DNA of 64,000 bases from Burkholderiales bacterium (GCA_020848435.1 JADLAC010000009.1:25765-89764), one strand, 5' to 3'. Positions 24,078-32,074 are shown, counted from the first letter of the stretch. Notes: a model not told the origin generated them from the letters alone. Numbers and translations: made by a program.

Positions 24078-24097
24078 GCACATTATGCGTCATTGAC
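24055..24097. promoter_or_regulatory. Inverted-repeat operator of higBA
   Basis: GTCAATGACGC (24055-24065) and its exact reverse complement GCGTCATTGAC (24087-24097) flank a 21-base spacer. One arm lies between the -10 and -35 boxes and the other just upstream of the -35. Occupation by a HigA dimer or the HigBA complex would block RNA polymerase, the usual autoregulation of this family. Confidence 0.7.
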
Positions 24098-24220
24098 GCA
24101 CTACTTTTGCGGGTCCATCCTTCTGCGTTCTGGCCGGAAGACTCACGACGTTGGACGTTGACTTGTGCCCGAACCCAGGCAGCATCGCCCGAACGGCATT
24201 CGACAAGGTGGTATTGTTAG
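24098..24220. other. Spacer between higBA operator and IS element
   Basis: No gene or clear structure is seen in these 123 bases. One forward frame is open from 24097 to the IS end but has no start codon and no family resemblance I can defend. It could be a fragment of whatever the IS interrupted. Confidence 0.4.
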
Positions 24221-24252
24221 TGGTCGCGTAAATCCGCGGATATTTGCCGCGG
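24221..24252. repeat. IS21 left terminal inverted repeat
   Basis: Starts TGGTCGCGTAAATCCGCGGA and continues TATTTGCCGCGG. It is imperfectly repeated in inverse orientation at 27476-27507, with the last 12 bases identical. Confidence 0.7.
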
Positions 24253-24289
24253 AGTGATATGCGGGTGTGTCCGGTGGTGGTGCCTTGGA

Positions 24290-24490
24290 TCAGAACGGCG
24301 GGTCGTCACTGGCTACGCGGATGGAAGCCGGCTCGGATCGGAGCTCTTCGCGCAGTGCGTGCTGAATGGCCGGGCCGTAGGCTGCCCAGAGCTGATCGCG
24401 CAGCAGTTCGATGATCTCGAAGACGGCCAGCGCCTGCGCTGGGGTCCAGTGCGTAGGCAGGTCGATGCCGCGTGGATCGGCAGCGGTCAC
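24290..24490 (-). CDS. IS21-associated small protein, unknown
   Basis: A 66-residue acidic protein (MTAADPRGIDLPTHWTPAQ, then a helix with FEIIELLRDQLWAAYG) whose ATG overlaps the istB stop by four bases. Similar short frames with HWTPxQALAVFE occur, from memory, next to transposase genes in other proteobacteria, so this looks like a regular passenger of an IS subtype rather than chance. No catalytic or DNA-binding motif is visible. It may regulate or assist transposition; that is inference from position only. Confidence 0.6.
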   Translation of the reverse strand: MTAADPRGIDLPTHWTPAQALAVFEIIELLRDQLWAAYGPAIQHALREELRSEPASIRVASDDPPF

Positions 24491-25245
24491 GACGGTTTAC
24501 GCTTGCGGCGAAGTGCGCGTTGCGCGGCGCGCGCCTGCGCCTCCTTCAGACGATAGGACTTGCCCTCGATGGCGATGACCTCGGCGTTGTGGGTGAGCCG
24601 ATCGACCAGGGAGACGACGCAGGCGGCATTGGGGAAGACCTCGTGCCACTGGGCGAATGCGCGGTTGGTGGTAATGAGCGTGCTCTTCTTCTCGTAGCGC
24701 CGATTGGTCAGTTCGAACAGCAGATCGGCATGGCGGTTGGAGTAAGAGAGGTAGCCGACCTCATCGATGCACAGCAGATCGAATCCGGCGTAGTGGCGAA
24801 GCCGCCGGCTCAGTGCCGAGGCGCTGTCGATGGCGGCCAGATCGCCGAGCAGAGTGCCGGCGCTGGCGAACAAGACGGTGTGCCCGCCGATCAATGCCTG
24901 GTAGGCGAGATTGCGCGCGAGCGTGGACTTGCCCACGCCATTGGGGCCGAAGAGGATCACGTTGGCGGCTTCGGCCATAAACTCCAGCCCCATGAGCTCC
25001 TCGATCGCCTGGCGGTCGCAGCGTGTGGGCCAAGTCCAGTCGAAGTCGACCAGGGGCTTGAAGTTGCCGATGCTGGCGCGGCGCACACGCCGCTCCATGC
25101 TGCGCCGGGCACGCTCGGCCTCCTCCCAGTCGAGCAGTTGCGCCACCCAGGGCGCATTGAGGACCTGCGCCCAGTGAGCGAGCAGGCCGTTCAAGCGCAG
25201 CGCCTGGGCGCGCGCCCGCAGATCAGTCGGGCTGGGGGTCGTCAT
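24487..25245 (-). CDS. istB: IS21-family transposition helper ATPase IstB
   Basis: IstB is an AAA+ ATPase that remodels target DNA and activates the IstA transposase. The 252-residue protein has the N-terminal segment ALRLNGLLAHWAQVL, the Walker A site GPNGVGKSTLARNLA, Walker B LLCIDEVGYLSYSNRHADLL and sensor I LITTNRAFAQWHEVF. It ends in a short basic tail. I chose the ATG at 25245, which overlaps the istA stop by 23 bases; in-frame ATGs at 25269 and 25305 would only add Ser/Thr/Pro-rich residues. It seems intact. Confidence 0.93.
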   Translation of the reverse strand: MTTPSPTDLRARAQALRLNGLLAHWAQVLNAPWVAQLLDWEEAERARRSMERRVRRASIGNFKPLVDFDWTWPTRCDRQAIEELMGLEFMAEAANVILFGPNGVGKSTLARNLAYQALIGGHTVLFASAGTLLGDLAAIDSASALSRRLRHYAGFDLLCIDEVGYLSYSNRHADLLFELTNRRYEKKSTLITTNRAFAQWHEVFPNAACVVSLVDRLTHNAEVIAIEGKSYRLKEAQARAAQRALRRKRKPS

Positions 25246-26731
25246 CGGGGTGCTCCGTGAGCTGGTCATAGGTGTCGAGCGGGTGCGGGGTGACGAGGAC
25301 GTCACGGCGCTGCACGTGCTCGGGCAGGCTCACCACGGTGGCGGGCGGCTGGCCGCGCTGCTCGCGCTGGCGCTCCAGCGCCAGGCGCACGGCATTGGGG
25401 TGAGGCACATCGCGCTCGAGCGCTTCGCCGACGGCCGCGTGCAACTCGGTCACGGTGCAGCGTTGGCGCACTCGCTGCAGGGCGGCGACGATCGAACCGA
25501 GGTTGTAGCCGCGCGCGGCAGCGCGCACGAGCAGCTCCTGGATCGGGGGTACGGCGCGGATCAGTTCGTCGGTGACGCGGTGCTGGCGGGCGGCACGCTT
25601 GTGCTCGATGAGAGCCTGCAGGTGTGCGGGGTCCTCGATCTGCGCGCCGCGATCGTAGCTGCGCACGTGCTCGGCGAGCACCGTGACGCCCTCGACGATG
25701 CGCACCCGCTCGGTGTCGGCGAGCACGCTAAGCGTGCGGCGCACGTGGGTGTGGGGGACCGAGTAGTCGTTCAGGTCGAAGCGGGCGTAGGGCGTTTTGC
25801 CCACGCGCACCTCGAGGCGCTCGTGGCGATCGAACGCATCCGCGGGCAACGGCAACAACAGCGGCTGCTCCTGCGCGAAGGCTGCCGCGACGCTCAGCGT
25901 TGAGTCCTCCGGACACGCCCGCTCGGCGGCGGCGCCGGCGCACCACGCCTGCGCCTGCGCGTTCAGGTCCGCCAAGTCGATGAAGCTTCGTGCGGCGAAG
26001 AAGGCTTCGCGTGCGTAGCCGATCGCACGCTCCACGCGCCCCTTTTGATTGCCGCGCGCTGGGGCGACCGGTCGCGGTTCGTAGCGATAGTGCCCAGCGA
26101 AGGCCAGCAGCCGCGGATGGAAGCGGATCGCATCGGCGTGGCGCTCGAGCACGGCACTCTTCAGGTTGTCGTAGAGCAGCACTCTGGCGACTCCGCCGAA
26201 GGCGCTGAATGCCCCGATGTGCCCCTCCAGGAAACTCGCCATGCGCGCATCGAGGAAGAAGCGCAGATACATCGCCCGCGAGTACGAGAGCACCATCACG
26301 AAGCCCATCAGCGCCCGGCGCGCGCGCCCGATCCTCAGGTGCCCGAAGTGCGCCCAGTCGACTTGCGCCTGTTCCGCGGGCAAGCTCCGAAGCCGCAGAT
26401 ACGCCTCGGCCGCCGGGCGCGGGCGCAGCAGCGCCACCCGGTGGCGGAAGTGACTTGTGCTGCCGCGGTAACCGCGTTCGCGAACCATCGCGTACAAACG
26501 GCTCGCGGTCAGCGTCGGGAAGCGCTCGAGCGTGTCGCGGATGAACACCACATACGGATCGACGGCCGAGACACGCGCGGGCGCCCCGAGGCGCGGCAAC
26601 CCCGCCTGCGCGAGCACCCGCTGCACCGTGCTGTGATGCACACGCAACTGCTGGGCAATCGTGTTGATGCGCCACTTCTCGACGTGGTAATAGCGCAGGA
26701 TCTGTGCTTCCAGTTCAGGGGGGATACTCAT
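25223..26731 (-). CDS. istA: IS21-family transposase IstA
   Basis: IstA is the DDE transposase that cuts and joins the element ends. The 502-residue protein has an N-terminal helix-turn-helix (ILRYYHVEKWRINTIAQQL and VHHSTVQRVLAQAG). The retroviral-integrase-like core has QVDWAHFGHLRI (first Asp) and VLLYDNLKSAV (second Asp), then GNQKGRVERAIGYAR (Glu region). A C-terminal Mu-like domain follows. I placed the start at the ATG at 26731 (MSIPPELEAQ), which overlaps the upstream Cys-rich gene by 17 bases. No frameshift is seen, so the element may still be active. Confidence 0.93.
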   Translation of the reverse strand: MSIPPELEAQILRYYHVEKWRINTIAQQLRVHHSTVQRVLAQAGLPRLGAPARVSAVDPYVVFIRDTLERFPTLTASRLYAMVRERGYRGSTSHFRHRVALLRPRPAAEAYLRLRSLPAEQAQVDWAHFGHLRIGRARRALMGFVMVLSYSRAMYLRFFLDARMASFLEGHIGAFSAFGGVARVLLYDNLKSAVLERHADAIRFHPRLLAFAGHYRYEPRPVAPARGNQKGRVERAIGYAREAFFAARSFIDLADLNAQAQAWCAGAAAERACPEDSTLSVAAAFAQEQPLLLPLPADAFDRHERLEVRVGKTPYARFDLNDYSVPHTHVRRTLSVLADTERVRIVEGVTVLAEHVRSYDRGAQIEDPAHLQALIEHKRAARQHRVTDELIRAVPPIQELLVRAAARGYNLGSIVAALQRVRQRCTVTELHAAVGEALERDVPHPNAVRLALERQREQRGQPPATVVSLPEHVQRRDVLVTPHPLDTYDQLTEHPDDDPQPD

Positions 26732-27173
26732 CGATGCCCTCAAGCCGATACACACCGATCGGTCGATCGGATCTCGGGCGGCGGTGATGGCGGATGAATC
26801 CGAAGCGCAATCGCCTCGCGCACTGCCCCCCACACCACGCACAGCGCGGCGCCGAGGACGAATCGGGGGCAATCGCAACCGAGGGCGCCACCACGGCAGC
26901 CTCGTCAAGCAGTAGAGCATCGGCGCGCACTCCGGGGGAACCCTGATGCGTCACGATCTTGCAGCGCGCCCGATATCGTCGCGAGCGTTCGGCATGCGCA
27001 AATCGCCCCGCACGGCTGGACTGATAGCGCGCCCCGGCCGCACGCTGCGCCTCCCGGCGCGCCGCGGACGAACAGCCGCCTGCGCAATAGATCTGCCCCC
27101 GATCGCAGCGCGCACACACCACCACCTGCACGCGGCAACGCGCGCACAGAAACATCCGTCCGGTCGGGAACAT
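26715..27173 (-). CDS. Cys-rich zinc-ribbon-like protein of the IS21 element
   Basis: A 152-residue protein whose first 30 residues hold three Cys pairs (CARC, CARC, then YCAGGC), typical of a small zinc-binding module. A conserved basic block follows with RYQSSRAGRFAHAERSRRYR and THQGS. Its end overlaps the istA start by 17 bases, so it is translated with the transposase. Related Cys-rich genes sit, from memory, before istA in other betaproteobacterial elements. A DNA-binding or regulatory role is plausible from the zinc module and the basic block but not demonstrated. An internal ATG at 27155 is an alternative start. Confidence 0.65.
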   Translation of the reverse strand: MFPTGRMFLCARCRVQVVVCARCDRGQIYCAGGCSSAARREAQRAAGARYQSSRAGRFAHAERSRRYRARCKIVTHQGSPGVRADALLLDEAAVVAPSVAIAPDSSSAPRCAWCGGQCARRLRFGFIRHHRRPRSDRPIGVYRLEGIDEYPP

Positions 27174-27475
27174 CGGCGCTGCGGCATAAACGCCAAAGCG
27201 CCATAGACGCCAAGCCCCGCGAATGACATACTGCCATCCGCACCTATGCTTCGGCGCTCGGTGTGGCGGCGTCGGTCAAACTTCCCGGTTCGGATCGACG
27301 CCGCGTTTGTCCCGCTTCGGCTCACCCATTATCGAAGCAAAACAGCTCCACCAGATGCGCTCCTCGGGGCATCGACCTCGCATCGAGCCGACCCTGTGAG
27401 CTCCTCGACCCGGTCGACCAACACCTCGGCCTCCGGAACCTCGCCTCACCATCACGGCAAGCGCCGAATCAACAA
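27174..27475. other. IS21 right-end leader region without a gene
   Basis: About 300 bases between the Cys-rich gene and the right terminal repeat. A forward frame is open through this stretch into the phage gene but shows no family resemblance and lies antisense to the element. It probably holds the promoter and transposase binding sites; no clear -35/-10 pair was identified. Confidence 0.45.
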
Positions 27476-27507
27476 CCGCGGCAAATAGTCGCGGTTCTTA
27501 GTAGCCA
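27476..27507. repeat. IS21 right terminal inverted repeat
   Basis: Read on the reverse strand it starts TGGCTACTAAGAACCGCGAC and continues TATTTGCCGCGG, matching the left end at the tip TGG, at CCGCG and over the final 12 bases. Confidence 0.7.
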
Positions 27508-29200
27508 TCCACAGGTGGAGGCGGTCGCCGAGGCGGGCGGCACAATCGCCGAAGCGTCTGACTCGAAGACGACGCTTCGCGCGTATGCCGACAATGAATG
27601 GGTGCAAGTGCCGAACAGCAATGCCTACGGCACCAAGATCAACAAGTACGGCGCGCTTGCCGGCCGCTTCCTGCCTGGTCACATCTGGAACGACATCCGG
27701 GCGACGGTGAACTTCCGTAGCGCCTCGGCGGTGTGGCGGATGCACGACGAGCTGATGCGCATGTGGAAGATCAGCAAGACCGGGCTCAGCCCGTCCGTTC
27801 ACACCAACAATATCATGGCCAACTTCGTGCTGGCCGATCTCGCGGACATCGGACCGGAGGATCTGCGCAAGGCGTTGTCGATCGTCATCGAGTCCAAGCG
27901 CGGCGATGAGGCGGCCAAGGCGCTCATGGAGCGCTTCTACGACAGCGGCTCGGAGTCCGGTAGCTACGCCGCGATCGAGCTGCGCCAGGAGGTGATCGAG
28001 CCCATCCTCAAGCAGCTCGCCGCCGAGCGCGACGACGTGGCGAAGAGCCTGACGCTAATTCAGGCAATCGGTATGGCGCACGGCAATCCGCTTCAGAGGA
28101 TCGTGGCGGGACTGGGGCGCACGTCGCTGGCAAAGGCAAAGCCCATTGCAACCGCGCCGTTCAAGGCGATGATCGACCTGTATCGCCAAGAGGACTCGAT
28201 CTTCCGCCTGGCGAAGTTCCTCCAAGGCGTTGCTGCCGGACAGAGCGATCGTGACGCCGGTCAAGCGGCCCGCAAGGCGTTCCTCGACTACCACATCAAC
28301 GCGCCCTGGATTCAGGCGCTGCGTCGCGGCCCGCTGCCGTTCATCGCCTTCACCTACCGGGTCGTGCCGCTGCTAATGGACGCCTTCACGCACAAGCCGT
28401 GGAAGATGGTGAAGTACCTCTCCGTCGGCTTCGCGCTGAACGCGCTGGCGTACGGCATGTTGGGCGGCAGTGGCGACGAGGACAAGGAGCGCCGACTATT
28501 GCCGGATGAGAAGTCCGGGCGCACGTTGTTCGTCTTCCCGCGCATGCTGCGCATGCCCTGGAACGATGAGCACGGCAGCCCCGTGTTCCTGGACGTGCGC
28601 CGCTGGATTCCCGGCGGCGACATCATGGATCTCACCGGCTCGAAGAGCGCTATTCCGGTGCCGCCATGGATGAGCGTTGGTGGGCCGATCGCATTGATGG
28701 TGGAACTGATCTCGAACCGCTCGCAGTTCACCGGCAAGGACATCGTCGGCAAGACCGATACCTGGCAGGAGGCGACGCTCAAGATCATGGATCACCTCGC
28801 CAAATTCGTGTTGCCGAACGTGCCGCTGCCGAACCCTGCTGGCTATATGGCCGATGCGGTTGCCATGGATCGCGGCCTTTTCCAGACCTATTCGTGGAAG
28901 TCGATCAGCGCGGCCGGCACCGGGGAGACCGATGCCTTCGGTCGCGAGCGTGACCTCATGCAGGCGCTCGCTGCATCGTTCGGGGTCAAGCTCGGCTCCT
29001 ATCCCGCCGACGCGGCCGTCACCAATCTGACGAGGCAGCGTGACGCCGAGTTGCGTGAACTGAACGAGAAGCTCTCGGCGGCTCGACGCGAGCATCAACG
29101 CCGCGGCCTCTCTGATGAAGAATTCGGTGCTCGCCTCGATCGCAGTGTGCAACGTCGTCGCGACATCGAGCGAGAGTACGGCCAGCGGCTAGCCAGGTGA
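27508..29200 (+). pseudogene. Large phage virion-associated protein, 5' part removed by IS
   Basis: From the IS end a frame of 563 codons runs to a stop at 29200. It encodes the C-terminal part of a large phage protein, with GRFLPGHIWNDIRA, WKISKTGLSPSVHTNNIMANFVLADL, a hydrophobic region (IAFTYRVVPLLMDAF; VKYLSVGFALNALAYG) and a coiled-coil tail (RDAELRELNEKLSAARREHQRR). Such sequences occur at the end of very large internal/ejection proteins of podovirus-like phages, just before lysis genes. The start and N-terminal part are gone, and the open frame continues into the IS without a real start. The gene is therefore dead. Confidence 0.75.
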
Positions 29201-29448
29201 TTGTAGGCGACGAGTCCTGGGCGTACGGCTTTCTGACCGGCGTCCTCGTAAGTCTCGTTGTGCAGATCCTCGCCGGGGTGGGTGACGCCGCGCGCGACAT
29301 GGCTGCCTTTGCGCAAGGCGACCTCAAACGCTTCCTTCCCGTTCTCATGCTTGCGCGGCTCTGGTGCCATGGCGCCGTCATCGCGAGCGTTGGCGGCGTG
29401 TCTTTCTACATCGGATACCTTGTCACAAGGAGGATCTTTGGTGTCTAG
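29197..29448 (+). CDS. Phage membrane protein, possible holin-like
   Basis: An 83-residue protein starting with GTG at 29197, overlapping the stop of the phage virion gene by four bases. Two hydrophobic helices are visible (about 10-28, FLTGVLVSLVVQILAGV, and about 60-80, VIASVGGVSFYIGYLVT) with a charged segment between them. Its place at the head of the lysis cassette and the two-helix form suggest a holin or accessory lysis membrane protein. No family assignment is made. Confidence 0.6.
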   Translation: MIVGDESWAYGFLTGVLVSLVVQILAGVGDAARDMAAFAQGDLKRFLPVLMLARLWCHGAVIASVGGVSFYIGYLVTRRIFGV

Positions 29449-29743
29449 CAACTACTGCGGTCCGGAGCGGCGCGATCCCGGTGACGTGCATGGCCGAATG
29501 ACCAAGATCGAAGACGCCCTGAGAACTACGAACTCGCGCCTCGATCGGTTCGACACAGCGATGTTCGCGAAGGATAGCGACAACGAGTTCAATCGACCGG
29601 GGCTCGTCATCACGGCAGATCGCCTCGATAAGCACCTCGACACGATCTGCAAGGTGGCCGTGTTCCTGAAGAACGTGGCCATCGGTGTCTTCGGTGCAGC
29701 CGCGAGCGCGGCGACGTTGGCAAAGGCGATGGGGTGGCTCTAA
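29441..29743 (+). CDS. Phage XhlA-like coiled-coil membrane protein
   Basis: A 100-residue protein starting at GTG 29441 behind a strong AAGGAGG site (29427-29433). It has a hydrophilic N terminus with CGPERRDPGD, a heptad-like segment (MTKIEDALRTTNSRLDRFD) and a C-terminal hydrophobic helix (VAIGVFGAAASAATLAKAMG). This layout, coiled coil plus one C-terminal helix beside lysis genes, resembles XhlA-type accessory lysis proteins, but the assignment is by layout only. It overlaps the preceding gene by eight bases and the next start by one (TAATG). Confidence 0.6.
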   Translation: MSSNYCGPERRDPGDVHGRMTKIEDALRTTNSRLDRFDTAMFAKDSDNEFNRPGLVITADRLDKHLDTICKVAVFLKNVAIGVFGAAASAATLAKAMGWL

Positions 29744-30210
29744 TGGACCTTCCAATCAATGCGATCTACGAGGCGGCGATGAGTCTTCTGCCGCCGGCAA
29801 TGAACTCTCAGGAGGCGAAAGCGTTGGTGTTCGCGATCGGATTCCAGGAGTCCGGATTCGAGCATCGTCGCCAGATGGACAATGGGCCAGCGCGCGGATT
29901 CTGGCAGTTTGAGCAAGGCGGCGGCGTCCGCGGTGTGCTCACGCATCCCATGACGAAGGGCTTCGCGACGACGATCGTGAAGCGGCTGGGATATGACGAC
30001 TATCCCGCGACAGTGTGGTCTGCCATGGAGCACAACGATCTGCTCGCAAGCGCGTTCGCCAGGCTCAACCTGTATTGGCTCCCGCAACGGCTGCCCGGGC
30101 CGACCCAAGCGCAGGAGGGGTGGCTCCAGTACGCCGATGCCTGGCGGCCAGGCAAGCCGCATCCGGAGAAGTGGCCCGAAAATTTCGCCAAAGCATGGCA
30201 GATGATCTGA
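29743..30210 (+). CDS. Phage endolysin / lytic transglycosylase-like protein
   Basis: A 155-residue soluble protein starting at the ATG that shares one base with the previous stop. The segment ALVFAIGFQESGFEHRRQ followed by GPARGFWQFE is the catalytic region of a lysozyme-like transglycosylase fold, with the Glu of QESGF as the probable catalytic acid. The C-terminal part (RLPGPTQAQEGWLQYADAWRPG) is typical of phage forms. It would degrade host peptidoglycan at lysis. No signal peptide is seen, so export would rely on the holin encoded next. Confidence 0.8.
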   Translation: MDLPINAIYEAAMSLLPPAMNSQEAKALVFAIGFQESGFEHRRQMDNGPARGFWQFEQGGGVRGVLTHPMTKGFATTIVKRLGYDDYPATVWSAMEHNDLLASAFARLNLYWLPQRLPGPTQAQEGWLQYADAWRPGKPHPEKWPENFAKAWQMI

Positions 30211-30220
30211 AGGAGCGGCT

Positions 30221-30724
30221 ATGGACTGGTTGAAATCTATCGCGCCCACTGTCGCCACGGCCCTGGGCGGTCCGCTTGCTGGCCTCGCCGTGCAGGCCAT
30301 CGGTTCTGCGTTCGGATGGGAAGACTCGACGAAGGAGAAGGTCGTCGAAGCCCTGCAATCCGGCCAGCTCTCCGGTGAGCAGATCGCTGCGCTCAAACAG
30401 GTGGAGGCGGACCTCATCAAGCACGAACGCGAGCTGGGCGTGCGCTTCGCCGAGCTGGAGATCGACGATCGCAAGTCCGCCCGCGAGCGCGAGGTGAACC
30501 TGAAAGACCCGACCAACCGGGTGCTGGCATACCTCATCGTTGTCGTGTGGGGGGTAATGAACTGGTATCTCGTCACCCATCAGATGCCGGAGGGCAGCGA
30601 GCAGGTTATTGCCCGCGTGCTGGGCACGATCGACGCCGCGCTCGTGATCTGCCTGCACTACTTCTTCGGCTCGACCTCCGGATCGTATCAAAAGACGAAG
30701 CTGCTCGCGGATACGCAGAAGTAG
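30221..30724 (+). CDS. Phage holin, three-transmembrane family
   Basis: A 167-residue protein. An N-terminal Gly/Ala-rich amphipathic stretch (APTVATALGGPLAGLAVQAI) is followed by a charged helical middle (about 35-100, with ERELGVRFAELEIDDRKSARER). Two hydrophobic helices follow (VLAYLIVVVWGVMNWYLV and VLGTIDAALVICLHYFF), then FGSTSGSYQKTKLL. The GSSxGSxxK-like end is the hallmark of the 3-TM holin family used for phage lysis or gene-transfer-agent release. It begins 10 bases after the endolysin, making a compact lysis cassette. Confidence 0.85.
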   Translation: MDWLKSIAPTVATALGGPLAGLAVQAIGSAFGWEDSTKEKVVEALQSGQLSGEQIAALKQVEADLIKHERELGVRFAELEIDDRKSAREREVNLKDPTNRVLAYLIVVVWGVMNWYLVTHQMPEGSEQVIARVLGTIDAALVICLHYFFGSTSGSYQKTKLLADTQK

Positions 30725-30829
30725 CCTGGCCGAGGCAATCGGCTAACTGTGGTTGGCGGGCAAAGCCCCGTGGCCGGGAGCGGTGATAGTCCCGGCATGA
30801 CGCGACATAGATTCGCGAAGGAGGGTTCC

Positions 30830-31192
30830 ATGAAACGACTCGGAGAGTCATTCGCAGCAGGCTTCATGCTGATCGCGTTCATCGTGCCAATGCTTCCCGT
30901 GCTGTTGGTCGTGTTGCCGCTCCGCGTGGTGGCCTATGCATTCGTGGGTGGCGACAATCTTCGGAGCAGCATCAAGATCCCGGGCAAGGCGCTCGACCAG
31001 CTCGTCAACGCCACATACTTCGGCGGCCACCCGAAGGAGACGATCTCATCGCACGCCGGGCGCTGGCTCACCGAAGCGCCGGAGCGTGCGCCGCGCTGGG
31101 CTCACGTGATCGCCTGGCTGACCAACATCGCCGAGAAGGATCATGTCATCAAGGCGATCGAGGCGCCCTTCAAGGGGCTGCCACTGGGATAG
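30830..31192 (+). CDS. Phage-associated membrane protein, unknown
   Basis: A 120-residue protein starting at ATG 30830 after GAAGGAGGG (30817-30825). It has one long hydrophobic helix (about 10-40, FAAGFMLIAFIVPMLPVLLVVLPLR; shown here as FMLIAFIVPMLPVLLVVLP), then a soluble part with a YFGGHPKETIS segment. I do not recognise the family. It shares direction and spacing with the lysis genes and is probably part of the same phage transcript. Its 3' end overlaps the convergent XRE regulator by 23 bases. Confidence 0.6.
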   Translation: MKRLGESFAAGFMLIAFIVPMLPVLLVVLPLRVVAYAFVGGDNLRSSIKIPGKALDQLVNATYFGGHPKETISSHAGRWLTEAPERAPRWAHVIAWLTNIAEKDHVIKAIEAPFKGLPLG

Positions 31193-31463
31193 CGGCAGCC
31201 TCTCGCTCGAACCCAAGCTCCTCCTCGCTCATCGGTTCGAGCACCACGTTGAAGCCGCATGCCTGGCACATCTTGATGAGGTTGTTGGCGAGCGGCTCGC
31301 CACGCTTCTTCTCCCATCGCAGGATCGGCTGGCTGTCGTGAAACCCAAGCTCCGTAGCGACTTGGCGTTGCGTCAGCCCGGCCTGTTCCCGCGCCCACCG
31401 CAGCATGTCTCCCGCCTCATCAAGCACGACAATCGTCTCTCCATCCATGGCAGAATGCCCCAT
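31170..31463 (-). CDS. XRE-family helix-turn-helix regulator
   Basis: A 97-residue protein with a clear helix-turn-helix (about 16-50, DMLRWAREQAGLTQRQVATE then FHDSQPILRWEKKRGEPLAN) followed by LIKMCQACGFNVVLEPM and an acidic end. It probably binds DNA as a dimer. It lies at the right edge of the prophage remnant, on the opposite strand to the lysis genes, where phage regulators or orphan antitoxins are common. A later ATG at 31448 (MDGETIVVL) is an alternative start. Confidence 0.75.
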   Translation of the reverse strand: MGHSAMDGETIVVLDEAGDMLRWAREQAGLTQRQVATELGFHDSQPILRWEKKRGEPLANNLIKMCQACGFNVVLEPMSEEELGFEREAAAIPVAAP

Positions 31464-31555
31464 CAAAATGATTTCGTAAGCCCTTGATTCGCTTTGCTCG
31501 CTACTGCCGTTTTCTGCCCTCCTTTATTGGGGGTGATTTCATCCGCAACTACATG

Positions 31556-32074
31556 ATGAGCAAGGCAAAAGTGCGAGTGCTTTTTATCTGCACGGCCAAT
31601 GTCTGCCGCTCTCCCACCGCGGAAGCGGTCTTCAGGCGTCACATCGAGCTCGCGGGATTGCACGGCGCCGTGCATTGCGCCTCGGCGGGCACCCATGATT
31701 TCAATCTCGGCGCCGCGCCCGATGGACGCGCGCGCGCCGTCGCGCTGCGGCGCGGCTACGACCTCTCCGGGCTCAAGGGGCGTCACGTGCTCGAGGCGGA
31801 TTTCGAGCGCCATCACATGATTCTCGCCATGGATCGCGCCAACCTGGCGAGCCTCACCCAGCGCTGCCCGGCCGAGCACCGTAACAAACTCAGGCTCTTG
31901 ATGGAGTTCGCGCGCCGCCACGCTGTGCTCGAAGTACCAGACCCGTATTACGGCAACGCGCGCGGATTCGAGCTGGTGCTCGACATGATCGAAGATGCGT
32001 GCGCCTCGCTGCTCGAGCACATACGCACAACGCACCTGGGCGCGTTGGATCGGGACTCCGCGAATGAACGATGA
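31556..32074 (+). CDS. Low-molecular-weight protein-tyrosine phosphatase
   Basis: A 172-residue phosphatase with the P-loop VLFICTANVCRSPTAEA, where C12 and R18 form the CX5R catalytic site. The general-acid segment EVPDPYYG has the expected Asp. It has the family core plus about 20 extra residues at the C terminus. Relatives dephosphorylate protein tyrosines, often in capsule or arsenate-related settings, neither of which is visible here. The in-frame ATG at 31553 is equally possible, and the frame is open further upstream without conserved residues. It is the first chromosomal gene after the prophage remnant and converges on the prpF-like gene. Confidence 0.9.
   Translation: MSKAKVRVLFICTANVCRSPTAEAVFRRHIELAGLHGAVHCASAGTHDFNLGAAPDGRARAVALRRGYDLSGLKGRHVLEADFERHHMILAMDRANLASLTQRCPAEHRNKLRLLMEFARRHAVLEVPDPYYGNARGFELVLDMIEDACASLLEHIRTTHLGALDRDSANER

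Larger units (their letters stand above)
24221..27507 (-). mobile_element. IS21-family insertion sequence with two accessory genes
   Basis: The element is about 3.29 kb and reads on the reverse strand: a Cys-rich small gene, istA, istB and a 66-residue gene, with start/stop overlaps at every junction. Both ends begin TGG when read inwards and share TATTTGCCGCGG at the same distance (bases 21-32 from the tip) plus CCGCG at 14-18, giving imperfect 32-bp terminal repeats. TG...CA tips are typical of IS21. I see no convincing 4-8 bp target duplication. The right end has cut a phage gene. Confidence 0.8.
22636..31466. mobile_element. Decayed prophage region carrying HigBA and an IS21 element
   Basis: Between uvrB and the phosphatase gene, core genes are replaced by a toxin-antitoxin pair, an IS element, the 3' end of a phage virion gene, a four-gene lysis cassette and an XRE regulator. 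Head, tail, replication and integrase genes are all absent, so this is a remnant. The edges are approximate, and no att direct repeat was found by eye. Confidence 0.65.

Noticed and set aside
24097..24220. Open forward frame that could be the missing 5' part of the IS-interrupted phage gene
   Set aside because: It has no start codon and no resemblance to phage proteins, and the IS flanks carry no target duplication, so continuity cannot be shown.
27263..27507. Upstream extension of the phage virion frame into the IS right end
   Set aside because: This part lies inside the insertion sequence and reads through the terminal repeat; it is not original phage coding sequence.
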